DNA of 26,246 bases. Origin: SVQP01 sp045594705 (GTDB lineage: Bacteria; Bacillota; Clostridia; Oscillospirales; CAG-272). Shown here one piece after another: positions 15,494-22,370 of the stretch. A model generated the notes under the pieces. It made no database searches. It saw only the letters and a list, made by a program, of their open reading frames with translations, and was not told where the DNA came from. Location: positions 1 to 26,246 of the forward strand of contig JAZNZB010000103.1 of assembly GCA_045594705.1 (NCBI GenBank), written 5' to 3'. Both the position numbers and the translations under genes were made by a program. Every line of letters starts with the position of its first letter. The stretch's first letter is position 1.

Positions 15494-15522
15494 ATTATAG
15501 CAAACCAAAAACCGCTTGTCAA
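15494..15522 (-). promoter_or_regulatory. consensus promoter of the second T-box unit
   Basis: On the minus strand TTGACA (15517-15522) and TATAAT (15494-15499) are separated by 17 nt, a perfect sigma-A consensus. Transcription should begin near 15487. Confidence 0.9.
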
Positions 15523-15552
15523 GTACTTTGCACAAAAAAATCGTCATTTTTT

Positions 15553-16227
15553 TCACAAAACATACAAAAGCACACTCAACGCGTGCAGAGTACTGCCGGC
15601 CAGCACCAACAAGTGAAAGACCGAATGCATATAAGCAAAGAAATGTCCCAGTCCGAACAGGACCACGCCCAGCGTGTAGGCCACGCCGCCCGCAAGCAGC
15701 AGGGCAATGCCGCCGGGCTCGACGGCCGCGCGCAGCACGTCAAACGAAAAGGCAACGCACCAGCCGAGCCCGAGGTATAGCAGCATGGAAACGGCGCGAA
15801 AGCGGTGCATATCCAGTGCGCAGAGCGTCATTCCCACGGCTGCCAAGCCCCAGACAAACGTAAAATACCCCCACCCGAGCCCGGGATCGACCTCGCGGAT
15901 GGCACACAGGCAATAGGGCGTGTACGTACCCGCGATCAACAGGTAAATGGCGCAGTGATCCAGCACGCGGAACACCCGCTTGGCGACCGTGCGCGGCGAG
16001 AGCCCGTGGTAAATGCTGGAGACGGTGTAGAGTAAGATCATGCAAGCTCCGAACACAGCACCGCTGACAATGCCGTAAATATTTCCGCGCAGCGCACAGG
16101 ATACCACGCAAAGAGCCAGTACCGCCACGCCCAAAGCGCCGCCGACGATATGAGAGATCATATTGAAGCGTTCCTCGCCGCGCGTGTACGCGGGAACGGT
16201 GACCTTATCAAACGTGGTATTTTTCAT
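15553..16227 (-). CDS. hemolysin III / PAQR-family membrane protein
   Basis: This 224-residue protein has about seven hydrophobic spans and the family's conserved polar residues. These are NMISHIVGGALG with His26, SSIYHGLSPR near 70-79, a LDHCAIYLLIAGTYTPYCL segment near 89-107, and HSVFHLLVLAGSTLH near the C terminus. In PAQR-like proteins such Ser/His/Asp residues bind zinc and are linked to ceramidase-like hydrolase activity. The bacterial branch is named for a hemolysin from Bacillus cereus, but its usual role in non-pathogens is unclear. The start at 16227 is preceded by AAGGGGG. It is divergent from the ABC-F gene, with about 80 nt between the start codons. No clear terminator separates it from the T-box promoter downstream. 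Confidence 0.88.
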   Translation of the reverse strand: MKNTTFDKVTVPAYTRGEERFNMISHIVGGALGVAVLALCVVSCALRGNIYGIVSGAVFGACMILLYTVSSIYHGLSPRTVAKRVFRVLDHCAIYLLIAGTYTPYCLCAIREVDPGLGWGYFTFVWGLAAVGMTLCALDMHRFRAVSMLLYLGLGWCVAFSFDVLRAAVEPGGIALLLAGGVAYTLGVVLFGLGHFFAYMHSVFHLLVLAGSTLHALSVLLYVL

Positions 16228-16244
16228 AAATCCCCCTTCAGCCC

Positions 16245-16273
16245 TTGACCCGGGGCAAGCAATTTGGTATAAT
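16245..16273 (+). promoter_or_regulatory. promoter of the ABC-F operon
   Basis: TTGACC (16245-16250) and TATAAT (16268-16273) are 17 nt apart. The ATG at 16308 follows 34 nt later, after a GGAGAG ribosome binding site (16294-16299). The divergent gene begins only 18 nt to the left of the -35 box. Confidence 0.85.
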
Positions 16274-16307
16274 AAAACAGAATATGATTACATGGAGAGA
16301 ATGGCAA

Positions 16308-17912
16308 ATGATTACAGTTACGAATTTATCCTTTCAGTTTGGCGGACAGGTGCTGTTCAAGGACGTCAATCTGAAATTCACGCCCGGAAACTGCTATGGC
16401 GTCATCGGCGCAAACGGTGCGGGCAAGTCTACCTTCTTGAAGCTGCTTTGCGGCACGCTTGAGCCCACGCACGGCGAGATCAGCATCCCGGCCGACGCGC
16501 GCATGTCGGTGCTGGGCCAGGACCACTTTGCCTTTGACGAGTACACCGTGCTGGACACGGTCATCATGGGCAACCGTCGCCTGTACGACGTCTGGAAGGA
16601 AAAGGACGCCATCTATGAAAAAGAGGATTTCTCGGACGAGGACGGCGTGCGTGCCTCCGAGCTGGAAGCCGAGTATGCCGAGCTTGGCGGTTGGGAGAGC
16701 GAGTCGGATGCCTCCAAGCTGCTCCAGGGTCTGGGACTTGACGAGTCCTGCCTGTGGGAGAGCATGGCAGACATGAACGAAAAGGACAAGATCAAGATCC
16801 TGTTGGCGCAGGCACTGTTCGGAAACCCCGACATTATTCTGCTTGACGAGCCCACCAACGGCCTGGATCTGGACGCGGTGGCCTGGCTGGAGGATTTCCT
16901 TGCAGACTACTTCGGCACGGTGCTGGTGGTCTCGCACGACCGTCACTTCTTAAACGACGTCTGCACCAACATCGTGGACATCGACTACGGCGCCATCCGC
17001 ATGTTTGTGGGCAACTATGAATTCTGGTATGAGTCCTCGCAGCTCATGCAGCGCATGATCAAGAACCAGAACAAGAAGGCTGAGGAAAAGATCGCCGAGC
17101 TGCAGGCGTTTATCTCGCGCTTCTCGGCCAACAAGTCAAAGTCTCGTCAGGCAACCTCGCGCCGCAAGCTGCTGGACAAGCTGACCGTGTACGAGCTGCC
17201 CGTTTCCTCCCGCCGCTATCCCTTCATTGGATTTTCGATGGATCGCGAGCCGGGCAAGGATATTCTGACGGTCAAGGAGCTGACCAAAACGCAGAACGGC
17301 AAGCCTCTTTTCAAGGATCTCTCTTTTATGGTAGGCAAGGGCGACAAGATCGCCTTTGTGGGCAATGAGATGGCGATCACCGCGCTATTCCGCGTGCTTA
17401 TGGAGGAGGACGAGGCAGACAGCGGCAGCTACAAGTGGGGCGTGAGCATCTCTACCTCGTATTATCCCCACGATAACGGCGCGTATTTCAACGGACATAA
17501 GGAAAATATCCTTGACTGGATGCGCCAGTATTCCAAGGATCAGACCGAGAGCTATCTGCGCGGCTTCCTTGGTCGCATGCTGTTCTCGGGCGATAGCGTC
17601 TACAAGAGCGTGGAGGTTTTGTCGGGCGGCGAGAAGGCAAGGTGCATGTTCTCGCGCATGATGATGTTCGGCTCTAACTTCCTTGTAGTGGATCAACCCA
17701 CCGACCACCTTGACCTGGAGTCTATTTCCGCGGTCAATGATGGCCTTAATGATTTCAAAAGTAACATATTGTTTAGTTCTCACGACTATGAAATGGTCAA
17801 TACCGTGGCAAATCGCATCATTGAGATCCGTGAGGACGGCACTTGGGTAGACCGCGCGGGCACGTATGAGGAGTTCATCGAGTGGCGCCGCGCGCAAGGG
17901 GAGAGTGTGTGA
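16308..17912 (+). CDS. ABC-F family ATPase with one degenerate ATP site
   Basis: This 534-residue soluble protein has two ABC ATPase domains and no membrane domain, the ABC-F layout. ABC-F proteins act at the ribosome in translation regulation or antibiotic protection. NBD1 (about 1-235) has an intact Walker A GANGAGKS (34-41) and LLDEPTNGLD with Glu181, but its signature LSGGE is replaced by MADMNEK (153-159). A charged linker (about 245-295) follows. NBD2 (about 318-525) keeps the signature LSGGE (438-442), but its Walker A is lost (VGNEMAITAL, 351-360) and the catalytic Glu is Gln463 (VVDQPTDHLD). The overall layout resembles the YbiT/YkpA subgroup. The start at 16308 is fixed by GGAGAG. 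It is followed after 2 nt by a HAD phosphatase. Whether it confers drug resistance cannot be told. Confidence 0.9.
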   Translation: MITVTNLSFQFGGQVLFKDVNLKFTPGNCYGVIGANGAGKSTFLKLLCGTLEPTHGEISIPADARMSVLGQDHFAFDEYTVLDTVIMGNRRLYDVWKEKDAIYEKEDFSDEDGVRASELEAEYAELGGWESESDASKLLQGLGLDESCLWESMADMNEKDKIKILLAQALFGNPDIILLDEPTNGLDLDAVAWLEDFLADYFGTVLVVSHDRHFLNDVCTNIVDIDYGAIRMFVGNYEFWYESSQLMQRMIKNQNKKAEEKIAELQAFISRFSANKSKSRQATSRRKLLDKLTVYELPVSSRRYPFIGFSMDREPGKDILTVKELTKTQNGKPLFKDLSFMVGKGDKIAFVGNEMAITALFRVLMEEDEADSGSYKWGVSISTSYYPHDNGAYFNGHKENILDWMRQYSKDQTESYLRGFLGRMLFSGDSVYKSVEVLSGGEKARCMFSRMMMFGSNFLVVDQPTDHLDLESISAVNDGLNDFKSNILFSSHDYEMVNTVANRIIEIREDGTWVDRAGTYEEFIEWRRAQGESV

Positions 17913-17914
17913 GA

Positions 17915-18574
17915 ATGAGTCAGAACAAGTACAAATACGCGCTCTTTGACCTGGACGGTACGCTGACCGATCCGGGCGAGGGCATTACCCGATCGGTGCA
18001 ATATGCATTGGCCAAATTCGGGATCAACGTCGAGAACCGCCAAGAGCTTTACTGCTTTATCGGGCCTCCCTTGCACGAATCCTTCGAGGTCTATTACGGC
18101 TTTTCGCGTCCCGATGCCATGAAGGCGGTGGAATATTATCGCGAATACTATGCCGTCAAGGGCATTTTTGAAAATCTGGTATACGATGGCATTCCCGAGG
18201 TGCTGGCCGAGCTTCGCGACAGCGGTGTCGGGATCTGCCTTGCTACCTCCAAGCCCGAGCTATATGCCAAGCAGATCTTGGAGCATTTTGGACTGGACGG
18301 CTACTTTACGGCGGTTGCGGGCAGCGAAATGGACGGCACGCGCACCAAAAAGGCGGAGGTGGTCGAGCGTGCGCTCGAACTGCTGGGCAGTCCGGACGTC
18401 CGGGATTGCGTGATGATCGGCGACCGCGAGCACGACGTGCTGGGCGGTGCGGCGCACGGGCTTGATACGATCGGCGTGCTGTTCGGGTACGGTGGCCGCG
18501 AGGAGCTGGAGCGCGCGGGCGCGACGTATATCGCGGCAGTCCCGACCGATATAGTGAAAATCATCAAACAATGA
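17915..18574 (+). CDS. HAD-superfamily phosphatase, phosphoglycolate phosphatase-like
   Basis: This 219-residue HAD hydrolase has motif I DLDGTLTD (12-19) with the nucleophile Asp12, a cap domain (about 20-90) typical of subclass IA, motif II CLATSKP, a Lys-containing motif III and motif IV MIGDREHDVLGG. Enzymes of this kind dephosphorylate small phosphorylated metabolites such as 2-phosphoglycolate or sugar phosphates; the substrate cannot be read from sequence. The ATG at 17915 begins 2 nt after the ABC-F stop, with GGGGAGAG about 10 nt upstream, so the two are co-transcribed. A GH127-like gene follows 18 nt later. Confidence 0.85.
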   Translation: MSQNKYKYALFDLDGTLTDPGEGITRSVQYALAKFGINVENRQELYCFIGPPLHESFEVYYGFSRPDAMKAVEYYREYYAVKGIFENLVYDGIPEVLAELRDSGVGICLATSKPELYAKQILEHFGLDGYFTAVAGSEMDGTRTKKAEVVERALELLGSPDVRDCVMIGDREHDVLGGAAHGLDTIGVLFGYGGREELERAGATYIAAVPTDIVKIIKQ

Positions 18575-18592
18575 AAAAATATGGAGGGCTCT

Positions 18593-20143
18593 ATGAAACG
18601 TTCCGCACTTCAATTTGCGCCCCACGGCGCAGTCCGTCAAAGGGGCGAGATTGCTCAAAGACTTGCGCGACAGATCTCGCGCCTGGAATCCGATATGTAC
18701 CTGCCTCCGCTGGTGTTCGAAAGCCAATCCATCGACACCTGGCCGGGCGACTGGGAGGGAAGAGCTATGCTCTCGCAGACCCTGACCGCCATGGCGACAG
18801 GCCGTGAGCCCGCCCATTTGGACGCTGCTATGCAGCAGCTGGCAAAGGCCTTGAGCGGAAACGGCTTTCTTGGCCGCAAGCTGCCGCACCCGCAGGCGGA
18901 CGAGCAGCAGCTTTCGGGGCACGGCTGGCTTTTGCGCGCACTTTGTTCCTATTATGAATACAAAAAGTCGGACGAGACGCTGTTTCTGATCGAGGGCGTG
19001 GTCTCCAATCTGTTCTTGCCCTTGCGAGAGACCTATCGAGAGTACCCCACCGATCCCGCACTGCGCACGGGCGGCGGTGCAGCATCCGGCCACGTGTTTG
19101 CAACCAGCGGCAACTGGCACCTCTCCACCGATACCGGCTGCGCGTACATTCCGCTGGACGGCCTTACCCATGCGTATTGCATCTATCCCGAGTCGCCAAT
19201 GAGGCAAATGCTTGGCGAAATGCTTGAGGAAATGATCGAAAAGTTCCTCTCGCTTGATCCCGTGGGCATGAAGCTGCAGACGCACGCCACGCTGACTGCC
19301 ACGCGCGGCATTTTGCGCATGTATTTTGCCGAGGGTAAAGAGAAATACCTCGAAGCAGCTAAGCGCATCTTCGAACAGTACCTGGCGCACGGTATGACCG
19401 TCAATTATGAGAATCAGAACTGGTTCTTGCGTCCCGAGTGGACCGAGCCCTGCGCGATCGTGGATTCGTTTATGGTCGCTTCTCAACTGTACGCGGCAAC
19501 GGGAGATGAAACATACCTGCCCATCATCAACCGCATTCTGTATAACGGTATGCTGCGCACCCAGAGATGCAACGGTGGCTTTGGCTGCGATTCCTGCGCG
19601 ACCGACGGCATGCTGACCGCGCCCGACTACGAGGCATGGTGGTGCTGCTCGATGCGCGGCGGCGAGGGACTTTCCGCGTGCGCGCGCTACGCGTATATGA
19701 TCAAGGAAGATATGATCGTTGTACCGTATATGACCGATTCCGAGGCGGATCTGACCGTTTCGGGCAAAAAAGTGCACGTTTGCTGCAAAACACAGTATCC
19801 GTATGCCTGCCGTGCAACATATACTGTCAGCGGCGAGGTTGAGGGCGTCGAGCTGGCAATTTATCTGCCCGGCAAGGGGCTTTGCACCTTTACGCCCGAC
19901 GAGAACGGCGTGGTGGAGATCTGCGAGGAGCTGCACGTGCAAAAGGAGAAGCCTGCCGTGGGCGAGGGCGGATACGTGCTGATGCTGGGAGACCTGATGC
20001 TCGGCAGGGCAACCGATCCGACGCCATTCAAGAATCGCATCATGCGCGATGGCTATGCCGATCTGATCCCGCTTTGCGAGAGCACGTGGCTGGATAAGGA
20101 AACGCTGTGCAAAACACCGCTTCAACTGGTGTTTGAGGGATGA
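18593..20143 (+). CDS. GH127/DUF1680-like putative beta-L-arabinofuranosidase
   Basis: This 516-residue protein lacks a signal peptide and so probably works in the cytoplasm. The pattern of helices and motifs resembles the (alpha/alpha)6 barrel of GH127 (HypBA1 type): TEPCAIVDSFMVASQLYAATGDETYL (284-309), ILYNGMLRTQ (315-324) and a CC pair in WWCCSMRGGEG (349-359). In HypBA1 a Glu and three Cys bind zinc and one Cys is the nucleophile. The counterparts here would be Glu285, Cys332 or Cys335, and Cys351/Cys352. These identifications are inferred from motif order. The ATG at 18593 has GGAGGG immediately upstream; an ATG at 18581 is rejected because it overlaps that site. A substrate such as L-arabinofuranosyl-linked oligosaccharides is plausible, but the family is diverse. 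Confidence 0.7.
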   Translation: MKRSALQFAPHGAVRQRGEIAQRLARQISRLESDMYLPPLVFESQSIDTWPGDWEGRAMLSQTLTAMATGREPAHLDAAMQQLAKALSGNGFLGRKLPHPQADEQQLSGHGWLLRALCSYYEYKKSDETLFLIEGVVSNLFLPLRETYREYPTDPALRTGGGAASGHVFATSGNWHLSTDTGCAYIPLDGLTHAYCIYPESPMRQMLGEMLEEMIEKFLSLDPVGMKLQTHATLTATRGILRMYFAEGKEKYLEAAKRIFEQYLAHGMTVNYENQNWFLRPEWTEPCAIVDSFMVASQLYAATGDETYLPIINRILYNGMLRTQRCNGGFGCDSCATDGMLTAPDYEAWWCCSMRGGEGLSACARYAYMIKEDMIVVPYMTDSEADLTVSGKKVHVCCKTQYPYACRATYTVSGEVEGVELAIYLPGKGLCTFTPDENGVVEICEELHVQKEKPAVGEGGYVLMLGDLMLGRATDPTPFKNRIMRDGYADLIPLCESTWLDKETLCKTPLQLVFEG

Positions 20144-20216
20144 TGGCTAAAATGCACAAAAATTCAACTCGAAGTTTGGTGAACTATACCGACAAGCACA
20201 AAAAATACCTCCAAGG

Positions 20217-20245
20217 TTACAAACAGTTAACAAAAAATACATAAT
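20217..20245 (+). promoter_or_regulatory. weak candidate promoter of the CBM9-like surface protein
   Basis: TTACAA (20217-20222) and CATAAT (20240-20245) are 17 nt apart. A small hairpin (20247-20251 with 20259-20263) follows, then GGAGGA (20318-20323) before the ATG at 20331. The boxes are only partial matches, and no terminator was found for the gene upstream. Confidence 0.35.
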
Positions 20246-20330
20246 GCAGACAAAAATAGTCTGTACCATAGTAGGGTAAACAACCGCGGCGAAGCGGTAA
20301 ACAAAAATAATCTTAATGGAGGAATTTCTA

Positions 20331-21434
20331 ATGAAGAAGTTTTTTGCAATGCTCGTAGTAGCAGCTATGCTGGCTTCTCTGGGCGCTCTGACTGTTAACG
20401 CTGAGGTTGACGAGTCCGAATGGAACGCTTTCGGCGAAGTGAAGGCAAATTACGTAGAAGATCTGGCTACTCAGATCACTCTTGATGGCGACGTTTCTGA
20501 CTGGCAGAACGGCGGCTTCCAGAGATACGACATCGATAAGTACAACCTGGATGCTTGGGTTGGCGAAGTCAAGGACGACTGGTCCATCAACCTGTGGTTC
20601 AGCGCAGATGCTGAATTCTTGTACATCGCGTTCAAGATCAATGACCCCGACGTTCAGTTCTCCGATGACAACGCATACAATAAGGACGCATTCCAGATCC
20701 AGCTCGACTTCAACGGCTGGGCAGCAAATACCGAGGCGTTCGGCAGAGCAGTATTCTATTCCTTCGGTCTGCAGGAAGACGGCACCGTTGATATGACCGT
20801 TCAGTGCATCGAGGGCGACACTGCTTCCACCATTGACTACACCATGGCTTCCGACGATGAGGAAGAATGGAGAGAAGGTCACGTAAAGGGCGCTACCAAG
20901 AAGGCAGAGGACGGCTCCGGCTGGTATGCTGAGTTCGCAATCTCCTGGCAGACCCTGTACAACGATATTTCCGAAAAGCTGACCGTTGGCGGCGAAGAGG
21001 TTCCCTCTTGGACCGGCGGCGATGACAAGGTTTCTCTGAACATGCTGGTTTGCTATCTGGACCACGACACCAAGGAGGATGGCTCCGATGCAGGTATCGT
21101 AGGCGCATGGGGCACCTCCAACGCTCTTGGCTCTCTGGAAGCCGGTGACGGCTGGTATCCCGAGGCTGCAGGTATGGTTCTGACTCTGGACGGCATGACC
21201 TCTATCACCATTGAAACCACCGAGGCTCCCACCGAGGAACCCACCACTGAGGCTCCTGAGACCGATGCTAAGACTGAGGCTCCCACCACCGAGGCTCCCA
21301 CCACCGAGGCTCCCAACGCTGAGCAGACCACTGAGGCTGAAAAGGAATCCAGCTGCGGCGGCATCATCGGCGCAGGCGCACTGGTTGCAGTGCTCGCTCT
21401 GGGTGCTTGCGTAGTTGCTAAGAAGAAGGACTGA
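20331..21434 (+). CDS. secreted CBM9/DOMON-like protein with Thr/Glu/Pro linker and membrane anchor
   Basis: This 367-residue protein has a signal peptide (MKKFFAMLVVAAMLASLGALTVNA, about 1-24 with cleavage after VNA). Residues about 45-285 form a beta-rich domain resembling carbohydrate-binding family 9 or DOMON modules: ITLDGDVSDW (49-58), FLYIAFKINDP (96-106), DAFQIQLDFNG (119-129) and GWYAEFAISW (197-206). A linker rich in TEAPT repeats (about 295-338) leads to CGGIIGAGALVAVLALGACVV and a terminal KKKD, a C-terminal membrane anchor without LPXTG. It is probably displayed on the cell surface to bind a polysaccharide or haem-like ligand. The ATG at 20331 follows GGAGGA. The gene favours GTT, GCT and GCA codons more than the operon genes do, like the large surface protein downstream; this may reflect high expression. 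It is transcribed alone and ends at a strong terminator. Confidence 0.82.
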   Translation: MKKFFAMLVVAAMLASLGALTVNAEVDESEWNAFGEVKANYVEDLATQITLDGDVSDWQNGGFQRYDIDKYNLDAWVGEVKDDWSINLWFSADAEFLYIAFKINDPDVQFSDDNAYNKDAFQIQLDFNGWAANTEAFGRAVFYSFGLQEDGTVDMTVQCIEGDTASTIDYTMASDDEEEWREGHVKGATKKAEDGSGWYAEFAISWQTLYNDISEKLTVGGEEVPSWTGGDDKVSLNMLVCYLDHDTKEDGSDAGIVGAWGTSNALGSLEAGDGWYPEAAGMVLTLDGMTSITIETTEAPTEEPTTEAPETDAKTEAPTTEAPTTEAPNAEQTTEAEKESSCGGIIGAGALVAVLALGACVVAKKKD

Positions 21435-21480
21435 TTTCTTCCGGCATAGGGTCGACTGATCCGACATCATAAGCACACTG

Positions 21481-21515
21481 GCCCGTGCATCCCAAACAGG
21501 ATGCACGGGCTTTTT
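21481..21515 (+). terminator. strong intrinsic terminator after the CBM9-like gene
   Basis: A perfect 12-bp stem (21481-21492 with 21499-21510) closes a 6-nt loop and is followed by TTTTT (21511-21515). It lies about 47 nt after the stop codon. Confidence 0.93.
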
Positions 21516-22182
21516 ATTGCGTGTCTTTAATAGTTAACTAAAAATTGATATATAAACACAAAGTAGAAGCATGGGCGCCGGAAGTGTACATTATTGAAAT
21601 AAGCGCGCGAAATGCCTGTGCGCGCGCATACGCGCGTACGGGTGAATGGATTGGGAGTGTTTCTGTGGGGCGTGTCATGAAATTGAGAAAATCCATAAAG
21701 GACACGTGAACCGGGGGGGCGTGCGATACAAAGGTGTCCCCCCGAGGGAAAGCTGTCTCGCATCGGCTGAAGGAGGGGGCAAACGGTGTTGTTGAAGCGG
21801 GACGGAGGGCAGTCTTGCACGGCAAATATTCGTGCCTGCTGCGGACGAGATGCGCATAATAGCTAAGGGCTTGAATGGACTTGGGGTGAGCCTCTGATCG
21901 GGTGATTTTTGGCATTTCGTGCAGGCGAAATCACATTGTGTGAAAAAATGTTAAAAAAATGTTGTCGAAAAATGTAAACAATTTGTGAACCGAATCGGAT
22001 GTGACGCTTGTAACGCGAGAGTGGACGGCACTGAAATCAGGTAAAAATGCGACAAGTTGACAAAATAGTTCATGAAATGAGATACATTTTGTGCAACATT
22101 TCGAAAAAACGCCGACAAAATTGGGTTGCACGGAAACTTGCGCACTGTTTTTGCATAATCTGTTTGGAAGGATGACTTTTTC
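21516..22182. other. 667-nt interval without a convincing gene
   Basis: No ORF here has a ribosome binding site together with protein-like sequence. Two sub-structures stand out: an alternating purine-pyrimidine stretch near 21619-21642 (GCGCGCGCATACGCGCGTAC), and a C-rich/G-rich pair (about 21736-21743 and 21772-21780) that could form a long imperfect hairpin resembling intergenic repeats common in gut Clostridia. The right third is A/T-rich. I cannot assign a function. Confidence 0.5.
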
Positions 22183-22211
22183 TTGACAAAACGAAAAAAA
22201 TGTGGTATAAT
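22183..22211 (+). promoter_or_regulatory. consensus promoter of the giant surface protein
   Basis: TTGACA (22183-22188) and TATAAT (22206-22211) match the sigma-A consensus with a 17-nt spacer. The start codon lies 160 nt downstream, giving an unusually long leader. Confidence 0.88.
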
Positions 22212-22370
22212 GCCCGTAATGTAGGGCACTGGGTGCATTATGCTCTTTTTGGGTGTGATCACCGGCTGTCATATATAATATAATGTTAAGGCGCCCACCC
22301 CGGAAAGCCGGTAGGGGTTTCAAATATCCCGAGTCTTAAAAATCATTTTATTGTTCGGAGGAATAAACCA
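22212..22370 (+). promoter_or_regulatory. possibly structured 5' leader
   Basis: ACCGGCT (22261-22267) is complementary to AGCCGGT (22306-22312). The latter region can instead fold locally, with ACCCC (22297-22301) pairing GGGGT (22314-22318). Another small hairpin GCCC/GGGC lies near 22213-22227. The mutually exclusive pairs could act as a switch, but I recognise no known riboswitch class. GGAGGA (about 22357-22362) precedes the start codon. Confidence 0.35.

Larger units (their letters stand above)
15168..15552 (-). other. gene-free interval holding promoter and T-box
   Basis: The 385 nt between the hemolysin-III-like gene and the second ligase are filled by a promoter, a T-box leader, its terminator and a ribosome binding site (15175-15183). 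No coding sequence is supported here. Confidence 0.75.

Noticed and set aside
21538..21915. A 125-residue frame on the minus strand in the gene-free interval
   Set aside because: There is no ribosome binding site, no recognisable domain, and its composition looks random. Several overlapping frames are equally open.
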